From NCBI GenBank assembly GCA_000310025.1, contig FN649752.1, positions 4,059,541 through 4,123,540 of the forward strand: a stretch of DNA of 64,000 bases, written 5' to 3'. Under the pieces are notes generated by a model, which was given only the letters and a program-made list of their open reading frames with translations, ran no database searches and had not been told where the DNA came from. Below, piece after piece: positions 59,001-64,000 of the stretch. This stretch comes from Ectocarpus siliculosus. Lineage: Eukaryota > Sar > Phaeophyceae > Ectocarpales > Ectocarpaceae. Numbering within the stretch: position 1 is the stretch's first letter; each line of letters opens with the position of its first letter. The position numbers and the translations under genes are program-made.

Positions 59001-62000
59001 ACGCGAATGTAGCAAATCATTTTGGTGAACTTGAGGATACTGCCGAGAAGTGCCGCATGTCCGAAGTGTCTTTTCACCTCCGCAAGGCTAAGCTAGCGTG
59101 GATGAGTGCCTACGGTTCGAGGGAAACCAAGCAGACATGCATGAGCGACTTCCTTTGACGGTTGCAGCGCAGATCGTGTTCAGGCTGACAGGTCGCCAGG
59201 GTAGCGTTGGTTTCTTGGGTTTGTGTTATTTGTACGGCGAGTGATGTTTTGATATTGTGAAGCTGTTTTTTGTTCGTTGACTCGTGTTTTTGTCGGGGGT
59301 TCAAATCGATGGGATGAGAGGTATGAGGGTGTTACATATGTTGAGGGTACGGTGGGAGGAAGGTGCAGTGTGTAAACGGGTGCGTCGTTCTTGAGTGCTG
59401 GTGCATTCGTCGCCTCGTGTTGTCCTTCTAGAAGAGGTGCAACTATGAAACCCAGCTATAAAACAACTCAACCAAAACCTTTTACGTGTCCACGTGCAAA
59501 AATGTGCATCGCATCACACGACGATGATTTATTTTTCCGAACGCAGATCCACCAAAAGCGTACAACGTACAGCAGTGCTTGGGTCCACGTGCTTGCCAAC
59601 CAAGAGAATGAGCGGTGTTTGGAGGTAGCCCGACGTAACGCTAGCTGCGCAAGTGACATGCATGATATGCTCTCTTTATGACCTATTTTGGCATTCGAGT
59701 GTAGTCAGTGCGCGAGAGCCCCTGTTTCACGACCTTCAGTTTTGTCTACGATATAAGAGAGAATTCTCTTAAAGTGAGATTCTGTTTAAGAAAATTCTCT
59801 CTTATATGGTAGCCAACACGATATAACAGAAAGCCGGATTTAAGAGAGTGAAATTGGCTTGTACCGACCCTCTCTTAAACCGTAGCCGCTACTGTATTGT
59901 TGTTGCTGTTGTTGCTGTTCTTGTTGTTTTGGCATCAAATACGCGCACACTCGATTTATCGCTGTAGGGCTTTTGCAAAGTATTGCCCGTGTTTGCGGTA
60001 CCACTTGGAATCGTCTCGCGAAAGTGCCTTCCTCCAAACACAATCAAGAGGGCGGTCAAAGTTCGTCAACAGCGTGCCGACGGAAAAGCCGCAAATCCCA
60101 CCCTGTTTTGTTCCCCCTCCAAATCTTGATCGCTTTGCTCGTGAAGCCACCGCTGTGCCTGCCGAGCACCGTAAGCGTGTTGGAGGTGGCCAAGAAGATG
60201 GCTGACGTCCGCACCGATGCTGCGATACTCCTGGACAACAAGGGCCATCTGGAGGGCATCATCAGCGATCAAGACGTTGCGAGGTGCACAGGGTTTCGTA
60301 GTGTTGGGGGGGTCGGACGGTCTTGGTGCCGTTGAGCGGGTTGTGTCTATTGCGCTACAGCAGTGTCACCAAGCGCCGCATTTAATGTCCGAAATTTCTG
60401 TTTTCCACAGGCGTGCATCGTAGCAGGGCGTAAACGAAACCAGCTTTAATGCTTCTTCATTGTACCACTCCATGTCTTGCGTCGCCAGCGGCGTCGTTCG
60501 TGTGTATGGTTATAGTTTTGCTGTTCGTGGTCTGAGGTGGTTGTTGCTGTCGTCGCCGTAATTGATGAATCAGGCGGGTGGTAGCGAACAGACTGGACCC
60601 GTCTTCGACAACGGTGAGCGAGGTGATGACGCCCCACCCGACCATCGTCCACATGGCGGACAGCGCCATGGAATGCCTGGGCATCATGATCGAGAAGCGA
60701 TTCAGACATCTGCCGGTGAGGTTGAGGAAGATATACATTTTTGAAACGTATATCTACAGGCGGTGCCACCGCTTCAAAACCTCTTTTTTTGCCGAGGCTC
60801 ATTCTCTCGTGGCATGTGTTACCCAACAGCGACGATATATGTAGGTGTTAGTATAGTATTGTTCAAACTGAACACCTGTTCTGTGGTGAAGATCTTTGGT
60901 TTCGATTTTCTTTAGCCTGAAGTTGATGATTCCCAGGTTGTTATTTGGCGCCTTTGTCAACCAAAACATGGCGTTGAAGACGAGGATGTAAGACTGTACA
61001 CAGAGTTGTAAAATGTTCGGTGTGGTTCGTTGACGTTCGCTGGGCTCTTCGAGTCAAAAACCCGGAACATCACACCGCGGCCGGAAGCTAGATGTGAGTT
61101 GGTCCTGCTCAATGCTTTCAGTACCATCTTTCATCACCCCTTTAGTGCTCTCATGAGCCAGCCCACTCCGGAGGGACCATCACTTGTATTGTGGACGTAT
61201 GTGATTCGATATGGTCGCCAGGTGATCGATGGCGAGGGAAACGTGACTGGTCTTCTCAGCATCGCCAAGTGCCTGTACGACGCCATCCAAAGGCTCAAGA
61301 AGAAGGCTGCAAGGGCCGAGAACAGCGGCGGTGGCGGTGGCGGCGGCAACGCCAACCTAGCCGCGTCGGTTCTCCAGGTTAGCAGAGCAGGCGTTTTTCC
61401 CGTCGTCACTCTATCTAGCGCAAGGCTTTTTTCTTGCGCTTTGCCGATCAATTTGTACGTTTTAAGGATAGCGTACATCGTGCACACTTACCGAACGCGT
61501 GTAGACCGGGGCCAGAGTAGATGGGACGGATGCCACTGGTGATGATTTGTTCATATTCCGACACGGAAGCATTGCCAACTGCGTCCCCCCAACTCTGGCG
61601 GCTGGCCTCACAAAGAACTTTATGCGTCTGTCAATTCCATTTATTGTGATGGCGTTTTTTATGATGTTTCGGTGTGTCTTGGGGCTCGTCAGCCGGGGGG
61701 TTAACCGCGGAAGGCGACGCGTTTTTTTTTCTTCTGTCTGCGGTGCCTCTTGCCTTCAAATTTGGCCTGACGAGAGTTCAGCTAATCCTCTCCTTCGTTG
61801 ACCGTCAAGTCGGCCTTTGTGTATGCCACCAAGTAACCGCTTTCCAAGTTCTGCTTGAACACGGATATAAGAAAATGAATGCTCAGCAAGGCACGTGTGA
61901 TAGAAAGCCGGGCACCTGCGCGCCCCCCCCCCCCCCCGAAGGTTGGGCTAGTTGTCGTCGTGGTTGATGGGGTTCAACGGTGTAAGTTCGGCTCAGATGG

Positions 62001-63926
62001 CCAACTCCATTGATGGTGTGCGTAAGCTCTCACACCGTGGAAACCCGTTGCGCCATTGTGTTGCGACTCAGATGGCCAACGCCGGGAAGGGCAAGGGCAA
62101 GAACAAGACGAGGGACCTCCAGGCCGCCCTGGCGATGCTGCTGGCCAACTCCTCAGACGAGGCCGAAGCGGTGGGTTGTTTTTGTCTCTCGCCTTCTAGA
62201 TGGATACCTTGCCGCCGGGTTTAGAAAATTACACGCCTCGCGTGGGTGTTCCAGCGATGCTCATTTCGAGCCCGCTGGAAGAAGTTTTTTCTGATGGATA
62301 ATGTAGGGTACAGGGTTAGGGTTAGCCAATAGGGTGGTGTGTCGCATTATTGAGTTCCCGCTAACTGATTGGAAATTGGTCGTTGAGGTGCAGAGATTGC
62401 AGTAGTATTATCGACAACTACCGCTGCCGAGAAATGCTGATCGCCTTGTTTCGGGTCCTTCCTTCATTTCGGGGCCACGCGATTGATGTATCTACCCTGA
62501 CGATACTGCTCGCTATCTGTCACTGCTCTCTCTCGTTGCGGTTTTTTCCTACTGAGCAGAACCATTCCCTCAGAGAAATACTGTCGGAGCAAACGACATC
62601 TTTCGTGGACGGGCGAGACTCAATCACGGCTGCCGCTGCCGCCATCGCCAAGGGCAGAAAGGCGGTGAGACACGCGACGTTTCGGATTTCGGAGAGAAAA
62701 CGTCACATTCGCTGGAACACAACAGACGCGAAAGTCTCCACCGGTCCCTTGCTAGGATTTTCTTGCCCGGGGTATATCTCGGGGTATCTATCTGTTGGCT
62801 TGGTGCTCGAAAACGTTGACCGGCCCGCAGCTAGAGGGAATGTAGGCAAACGTGTGATACCGTCTCGTGGCATTGAAGATGTTGATGTAACCTGCAAGCC
62901 GCCGTCATGTCCGGTATGGAAAATATCGCAGGTTCCTCGGCGATAGGGTGGGATGGTCCACTTCTAGTGCACCGAATGTTTGCCCGTTGCTCTCAGTTTT
63001 TTGTCGCCCTCTTATCTCTGGTCGTGTCTTGATTTTGGTTTCTGCCATCGCCAACCAAGCTGCCTCTGCTTGCTGCTGGTTGTTAACGGCTGTGTAAATT
63101 GCCACTATATATTGCCACGGCAATTAATTTCCTCTTTTTGACAGGTGCTGGTTCTCGACCAGGGGCGACTCGCGGGAATATTGACCCCGAAGGACGTGCT
63201 GATGAGGGTTGTGGCCAAGGAGCTCGACCCAGACCGTACCCCTGTGTCCTCCATCATGACCCCGAACCCAGACACGGTGCCCCCGGAGATGACGGCCGTC
63301 GAGGCTCTCGGAGAGGTATGTGTGGAAAAGCAAGTGCTTTTTGTTCGAGAGAGGTACGGCAAGTGTGGTTTGTGCGTTGAGATACAAGTAATGGTAAGCA
63401 TTTATTTGCGTTCAGAGGATGGCATGTGATTCTTTGAGAGGATGGCAGTGTTTTATTGTGTATATTTGCATGCATAGTTTTTCGCGGTAACTTGAGCCAG
63501 TTTCATGTTTCCGGTTTGTGTGTTTAGTTGTCACAAGTGCGCGAGAGAAGTCAGCGCCACGTTTTGGGTGAAAAAAAATACCCTCGAAAGGGCGCGAGAG
63601 ATATGTAGGCACTGGTGTTTTGTTATGCTTGTACTGCTCGAAAGGTAGGAGTGGGTTGCCGGCGTCATGTACTTGGATGCGCTTCGTGCTTGTGGCGCCG
63701 TTTGATGTTCCGGCCGGGGGTTGTGAAACTGAAACTTTTTTTTTTAATTCAAGACGCTCGCGCGGCGCGCCGTGATGTGCCTGTCTTCCTTTTTTTGTTC
63801 TGGTCAGATGCACGAGAACAAATACCTGCACCTACCGGTGGTCGACCTCGATGTGGGTACCGTGGTGGGGGTGGTGAACGTGATGGAGATTCTGCGGGCC
63901 ACCGCTGGGGACAAGGGCAGTTCGAG
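27868..63926 (+). CDS. giant myosin with UVR-like array and eight CBS domains (3' end beyond window)
   Basis: Forty-four exons (listed in the block entries) form one continuous frame of about 2,261 residues from ATG 27868; every junction is phase-consistent once three GC donors are allowed. Domain order: Gly/Ser-rich N terminus (1-~170), myosin motor (~175-954), basic IQ-like neck (~955-1098), about six UVR-like hairpins (~1099-1460), Ser/Pro/Ala linker (~1461-1569), four CBS domains (~1570-1875), a linker, four more CBS domains (~1953-2261). A motor would move on actin. The UVR and CBS parts presumably form a tail that binds partners and adenine nucleotides; that is inference. There is no stop codon: exon 44 ends in phase 2, so at least one more exon lies outside. 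The N gap at 43867-44060 sits in the intron after exon 20, so separate myosin and UVR-CBS genes remain possible, although exon 21 has no start codon of its own and continues the neck in phase. Confidence 0.72.
28665..28990. repeat. 24-bp minisatellite in intron 1
   Basis: About thirteen copies of a unit like CTCTCGTTTTCGTAGATGGT (24-bp period). A larger block is itself duplicated (28770-28850 and 28868-28945). The minus strand reads as a repeated RGNHLRKRE-type peptide because 24 is divisible by three; this is not taken as coding. Confidence 0.9.
31102..31141. repeat. (AAC)n microsatellite
   Basis: An AAC run lies in intron 4 of the myosin-CBS gene, just upstream of the P-loop exon. Confidence 0.85.
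32105..32322. mobile_element. MITE family A, copy 2 (intron 6)
   Basis: The left end (CAAGATAACACAACCCCTGG, then ACCGATTTGCAAAGCTCG) and right end (CGAGCTCTGAAAATAGGTCC, then AGGGGGTGTGTTATCTTG) are inverted repeats of ~45 bp around a ~125-bp non-coding centre. Confidence 0.8.
34163..34291. repeat. 24-bp minisatellite in intron 8
   Basis: About five copies of GGATCGTGTTCATGTTGCTA plus four bases (24-bp period), differing mainly at one or two positions per copy. Confidence 0.9.
35350..35385 (+). repeat. relic copy of the exon 10 acceptor and exon start
   Basis: GCAGGTGCGCAGCATGGATATG, continuing ATGATGCTGCA, resembles the true acceptor and first ~30 bp of exon 10 at 35493-35525 (GCAGGTGCGCAGCTCG ... 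GATGATGCTGCAG). It lies ~140 bp upstream in intron 9 and could act as a decoy 3' splice site. Confidence 0.55.
35923..36503. mobile_element. foldback element with ~250-bp arms (intron 10)
   Basis: The left arm starts TTTTCAACGCACACCCCATC and includes GATGGGATTCTTCCTGATTCC. The right arm contains GGAATCAGGAAGAATCCCATC and ends GATGGGGGGTGCGTTGAAAA. Smaller inverted matches flank the centre near 36205, including GTCGATTTTG and a GGTACC palindrome. No transposase frame is seen. Confidence 0.8.
36722..36950. mobile_element. MITE family A, copy 3 (intron 10)
   Basis: The left end GCACCCCCTGAACCGATTTT, then CACAGCCCGG, pairs with the right end ATCGAGCTTTGAAATCGGTC, then CAGGGGGTGC. It lies close to the preceding foldback element in the same intron. 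Confidence 0.8.
38183..38214. repeat. telomere-like CCCTAA tract
   Basis: CCTAACCCTAGCCCTAACCC lies in intron 12 of the myosin-CBS gene. Confidence 0.75.
39099..39155 (+). CDS. 57-bp symmetrical exon 14 (candidate cassette exon)
   Basis: Bounded by TTACAG and GTGAGT, this exon enters and leaves in phase 2 and adds 19 residues ([19 protein letters not shown]) to the Gly/Ser-rich surface insert of the motor. Exon 13 can also splice directly to exon 15 without a frame change, so inclusion may be optional. It carries several Ser/Thr that could be regulatory sites; that is inference. Confidence 0.65.
39640..39733. repeat. (GTT)n microsatellite
   Basis: A long GTT/GCT run ends directly at the acceptor of exon 15 and replaces a normal polypyrimidine tract. 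Confidence 0.9.
39919..39970. mobile_element. MITE family A, single end (intron 15)
   Basis: CCGAGCTTTGACGGTCGGTC, then GTGATATCTCGTGCCACC, matches the right end of the other copies. The left end is not clear, so this is a degraded or truncated copy. Confidence 0.55.
40258..40385 (+). repeat. tandem copies of the exon 16 donor region
   Basis: The exon 16 end and donor (TCGATGTAAGATGGATGCCA, then CTGACTGGTCATGAAGCATGT) is followed by two imperfect copies (CGATGTATGGTAGATACCAC and CGATGTAAGGTAGATACCAC), each with the ACTGACT...GTCATG segment. The unit is ~45-50 bp. Confidence 0.8.
41143..41445 (+). repeat. reiterated exon 17 3' end and donor
   Basis: The last ~30 bp of exon 17 with its donor (CATCACTCACCCCAGGTTCG) recurs as CATTGCTCACCCCAGGTTAG (~41257), CATCACCCACCCAGGTACG (~41325) and CATCACTCACCCCAGGTTCG (~41420), with GAACCGTCACGTGAACC-type sequence between. 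The units are ~80-100 bp and imperfect. Confidence 0.8.
43645..46362 (+). CDS. neck block (exons 20-22) of the myosin-CBS gene
   Basis: Exons 43645-43776, 45562-45729 and 46231-46362, all phase 0. Exon 20 completes the converter ([19 protein letters not shown]) and runs into IQ-like helix ([16 protein letters not shown]). Exon 21 has a further IQ-like stretch ([14 protein letters not shown]). Exon 22 continues as basic then acidic helix ([28 protein letters not shown]). Light-chain or calmodulin binding is inferred from the basic amphipathic pattern; the motifs are weak matches to the IQ consensus. The N gap lies in the 1.8-kb intron between exons 20 and 21, so an exon could be missing there. 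Confidence 0.7.
43841..44086. other. assembly gap flanked by homopolymers
   Basis: A poly-C run enters the N stretch 43867-44060 from the left; AAAAAA plus another poly-C run leaves it on the right. The gap size looks nominal, and a collapsed C-rich repeat is likely. Confidence 0.95.
44638..44865. mobile_element. ~230-bp MITE with ~50-bp inverted repeats (intron 20)
   Basis: The left arm GGTTGCAAACTGGAAGCTTG, then TTGAGAT and ACAGGATGAGGTG, pairs with the right arm CACCTCATCCTG, then ATCTCAACAAGCTTCAAGTT and TGCAACC. The centre is non-coding. Confidence 0.8.
45739..45860. mobile_element. MITE family A, left end only (intron 21)
   Basis: AGGTGACACGATGTAAGGTA, then TTACACACCCTGGGCCGACT, resembles the reverse complement of family A right ends. 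It begins within ~10 bp of the exon 21 donor. No matching right end was found. Confidence 0.5.
46678..49983 (+). CDS. UVR-like hairpin array (exons 23-28) of the myosin-CBS gene
   Basis: Exons 46678-46938, 47320-47436, 47904-48086, 48456-48701, 49138-49259 and 49827-49983. Each carries the UVR-type helical hairpin signature of a basic/acidic helix followed by A(x)nYAxAxx[90 protein letters not shown] and [21 protein letters not shown] motifs occur in UvrB/UvrC, ClpC/McsA and plastid EXECUTER proteins, where they mediate protein contacts; six in a row on a myosin is unusual. Exon 24 ends with a GC donor (CAG|GCGAGA); reading through would give a stop two codons later. An exon 23 segment ([15 protein letters not shown]) is flexible. 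Confidence 0.75.
46945..47045. repeat. GTT/GGT-rich simple repeat
   Basis: A degenerate GTTGTT/GGTGGT tract begins directly after the exon 23 donor. Confidence 0.85.
48106..48165. mobile_element. MITE family A, left end only (intron 25)
   Basis: GACGCAAGATACCACACCCT, then GATTTTCCAAAGCTCGAG, closely matches the family A left end. The expected right end is absent; a long GTT run follows instead. Confidence 0.6.
48167..48375. repeat. (GTT)n microsatellite
   Basis: About 200 bp of GTT with occasional TTC/GAT/GCT interruptions; two ~70-bp sub-blocks containing GTCGTTGTTTTCGTTG are repeated. Confidence 0.95.
48739..48852. repeat. (CTGTAG)n hexanucleotide repeat
   Basis: About nineteen near-perfect CTGTAG units start ~40 bp after the exon 26 donor. 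Confidence 0.95.
50038..50257 (+). mobile_element. dispersed ~400-bp repeat, copy 3 (5'-truncated, diverged)
   Basis: It matches the 3' half of the 21864 and 53468 copies, from GTCATGCGCAGCTGTCATCC to GACTATGAGTACGACCCCC, with more substitutions. It lies just downstream of exon 28. Confidence 0.75.
50618..51363 (+). CDS. Ser/Pro/Ala linker (exons 29-30) of the myosin-CBS gene
   Basis: Exons 50618-50800 and 51220-51363, both phase 0, encode ~109 residues of low-complexity sequence (for example [19 protein letters not shown] and [17 protein letters not shown]) that join the UVR array to the first CBS cassette. The end (SKLRPK) resembles the end of the second linker exon at 57957-58188 (SMLKPK), as expected if linker plus CBS cassette duplicated as one unit. 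Confidence 0.7.
51169..51212. repeat. (CTGTCA/CTGTTA)n hexamer repeat
   Basis: About seven hexamer units end ~8 bp before the exon 30 acceptor. Confidence 0.85.
51797..51822. repeat. telomere-like CCCTAA tract
   Basis: AAAACCCTAACGCTGACCC followed by a C run; very similar to the tract at 17104. Confidence 0.55.
51891..57450 (+). CDS. CBS cassette 1 (four CBS domains; exons 31-36)
   Basis: Exons 51891-52027, 52654-52795, 53885-54073, 54760-54918, 55587-55757 and 57332-57450. The order matches plant CBSCBSPB-type proteins: CBS1 ([20 protein letters not shown] ... GIITAIDC), CBS2 ([19 protein letters not shown] ... [19 protein letters not shown], then AKCLYDAV), a spacer ([13 protein letters not shown]), CBS3 ([20 protein letters not shown]) and CBS4 ([19 protein letters not shown] ... 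[19 protein letters not shown]). Paired CBS domains form Bateman modules that usually bind AMP, ATP, ADP or S-adenosyl-methionine; ligand binding here is inference. Exon 33 uses a GC donor (CAG|GCAAGA), needed to avoid a stop. Confidence 0.85.
52160..52228. repeat. (ACTGT)n pentanucleotide repeat
   Basis: Thirteen or so ACTGT/AGTGT units lie in intron 31. Confidence 0.9.
52919..53013. repeat. (GA)n microsatellite
   Basis: Nearly uninterrupted GA dinucleotide run of about 47 units in intron 32. Confidence 0.97.
53266..53392. repeat. 63-bp direct repeat, 2 copies
   Basis: GGTGTTTGCTATCGGGGTTG through GGCAACGACGTTGTAAAACA is followed by C-rich sequence and then repeated almost exactly. Confidence 0.9.
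53468..53873 (+). mobile_element. dispersed ~400-bp repeat, copy 2
   Basis: Nearly identical to the copy at 21864 (scattered single-base differences and a small indel). Its C-rich 3' tail ends ~12 bp before the acceptor of exon 33, so the element appears to supply the pyrimidine tract of that 3' splice site. Confidence 0.85.
54695..54719. repeat. telomere-like CCCTAA tract
   Basis: CCCAACCCTAACCCTAACCT lies ~40 bp upstream of exon 34. Confidence 0.75.
55745..55905 (+). repeat. tandem copies of exon 35 end and donor
   Basis: The exon end/donor TTGCAAGAGGTGAGTGTTTA, then GACTGTTGCATTGGGCT, recurs as CTGCAAGAGGTCAGTGTTTA (~55817) and CTTTGAGAGGTGAGCGGTTA (~55852), each followed by GACTATTGCATTGGGCTC. 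Confidence 0.85.
56098..56463. mobile_element. ~366-bp foldback element with ~130-bp arms (intron 35)
   Basis: Left arm: GCCTCTTGTTCCGCCACCCT, CCATCATGCCTGCCAG, GATATGGCGATATG, GTGAGGGTGTGCC-like. The right arm from ~56340 to 56463 is its reverse complement with ~10% differences (GGCACACCCTCACCCGCC ... CATATCGCCATATC ... CTGGCAGGCATGATGG-like ... GGAACAAGAGGC). No coding frame. Confidence 0.85.
56850..57095. mobile_element. MITE family A-like copy (intron 35), diverged
   Basis: The left end (GGTTGCGTAAGAAACCTCCC, then CCCAAACTCGATT) and right end (GAGTTCGGGCTTTGAAGATC, then GGGGCTGTGGCATCTTACG) are loosely inverted. The internal sequence shares CGACGAAGAGGATG with the 32105 copy. Confidence 0.55.
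57957..58188 (+). CDS. inter-cassette linker (exon 37)
   Basis: This exon enters in phase 2 and leaves in phase 0. It starts [20 protein letters not shown], a motif that also follows the fourth CBS domain in plant CBSCBSPB proteins, and continues as a basic Ser/Thr/Pro-rich stretch ending [10 protein letters not shown]. It shows that cassette 2 is linked to cassette 1 rather than starting a new gene: there is no stop and the next exon starts in phase 0. Confidence 0.75.
58170..58400 (+). repeat. tandem copies of exon 37 end and donor
   Basis: The exon end/donor GCTCAAGCCTAAGGTAGGAG, then AAGAGCGCGTGGTGTGTTTT, recurs at ~58272 (nearly exact) and ~58367 (GCTGAAGCCTAAGGTAGAAG). The spacing is ~95 bp, with GTTGTT-rich filler. 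Confidence 0.9.
58442..59898. mobile_element. pogo/Tigger-like DNA element (1.45 kb) with 26-bp TIRs and TA duplication
   Basis: The left terminus TA|CAGTAGCGGCTACGG, then TTTAAGAGA, and right terminus TCTCTTAAA, then CCGTAGCCGCTACTG|TA, are perfect inverted repeats of 26 bp that include the TA target. Sub-terminal sequence repeats ATTTAAGAGA several times on both sides. CAGT termini, TA duplication and repeated ATTTAA-type motifs are typical of the pogo/Tigger branch of Tc1/mariner. No intact DDE transposase is visible; short frames inside are annotated separately. It sits in the intron between exons 37 and 38. Confidence 0.82.
58627..59158 (+). pseudogene. degraded ORF inside the pogo-like element
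   Basis: One frame from ATG 58627 reads a Cys/His-rich segment ([14 protein letters not shown], then [11 protein letters not shown]) of possible zinc-binding type. A second frame, open to the TGA at 59156-59158, continues with [20 protein letters not shown] and an acidic stretch (SSDDEDDDL). The two are separated by a frameshift near 58815, or by an 18-bp GT...AG segment too short for a normal intron. Together they look like the C-terminal remnant of an element-encoded protein; I do not recognise the family. Confidence 0.45.
60147..63926 (+). CDS. CBS cassette 2 (four CBS domains; exons 38-44; gene continues past window)
   Basis: Exons 60147-60283, 60574-60715, 61222-61377, 62072-62170, 62560-62664, 63145-63315 and 63808-63926. 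It repeats cassette 1: CBS5 ([20 protein letters not shown] ... [10 protein letters not shown]), CBS6 ([19 protein letters not shown] ... [18 protein letters not shown], then AKCLYDAI), a spacer ([13 protein letters not shown]), CBS7 ([20 protein letters not shown]) and CBS8 ([19 protein letters not shown] ... [19 protein letters not shown]). Four exon lengths are identical to cassette 1 (137, 142, 171, 119 bp) with the same phases; the middle part has a different intron arrangement. The last exon ends in phase 2 at a GTACGT donor, exactly as in cassette 1, so a further exon starting with a WQALFG-like motif, perhaps followed by a PB1 domain, is expected beyond 64000. Confidence 0.85.
61990..62075 (+). 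other. duplicated in-frame 3' splice site at exon 41
   Basis: GCTCAGATGGCCAACTCC (acceptor at 61995-61996) and ACTCAGATGGCCAACGCC (acceptor at 62070-62071) are 75 bp apart. The intervening 25 codons are open and in frame, so either acceptor keeps the CBS frame. Confidence 0.65.
62308..62326. repeat. telomere-like TTAGGG tract
   Basis: Two to three TTAGGG units in the orientation opposite to the other tracts, between exons 41 and 42. Confidence 0.65.
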
Positions 63927-64000
63927 GTACGTTTGGTTGGTTGTGGGCGTCTCGCGTTAGCCGGAAACCCATCGCAGACCTCCGGGTGTGCCGTTCTTGT

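Overview
This is an intron-rich eukaryotic nuclear window with no operons, about 53% GC by eye, and one assembly gap (N run 43867-44060). Exons are mostly 80-250 bp, joined by GT-AG introns of several hundred bp. Several introns hold telomere-like CCCTAA tracts. Together with a GDP-fucose transporter (brown algae make fucose-rich cell walls), the style best fits a stramenopile, most likely a brown alga of the Ectocarpus type. The organism call is inference. Five genes can be built exon by exon from splice sites, reading phase and protein motifs.

Left half. Three genes lie on the minus strand. A secreted or type I membrane protein with a Cys-rich module spans 418-2208; its last exon junction is unresolved. 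A compact RING-box (RBX1/ROC1-like) ubiquitin-ligase subunit spans 5566-6630. A potato-inhibitor-I (CI-2/eglin-like) protease inhibitor spans 10630-12541. A plus-strand GDP-fucose transporter of the SLC35C1 type spans 16733-21316. The DNA between them is mainly non-coding and full of inverted-repeat mobile elements.

Right half. From 27868 to beyond the window end there is one continuous set of 44 phase-compatible exons on the plus strand. It encodes about 2,260 residues: a myosin motor, a basic neck, about six UVR-like helical hairpins, a Ser/Pro/Ala linker, then two tandem cassettes of four CBS domains each. The last exon ends in phase 2, so the protein continues past 64000. A motor coupled to eight putative adenine-nucleotide-binding CBS domains is the most unusual object here. 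The main caveat is that the motor/UVR boundary contains the N gap, so RNA evidence is needed to exclude two adjacent genes.

Non-coding architecture. Introns carry a family of short inverted-repeat elements, several foldback elements, a pogo/Tigger-like element with 26-bp terminal repeats and TA target duplication, and a ~400-bp dispersed repeat present in three copies. A recurrent pattern is tandem reiteration of an exon's 3' end plus its 5' splice site into the downstream intron. The myosin-CBS gene also appears to use three GC-AG introns.
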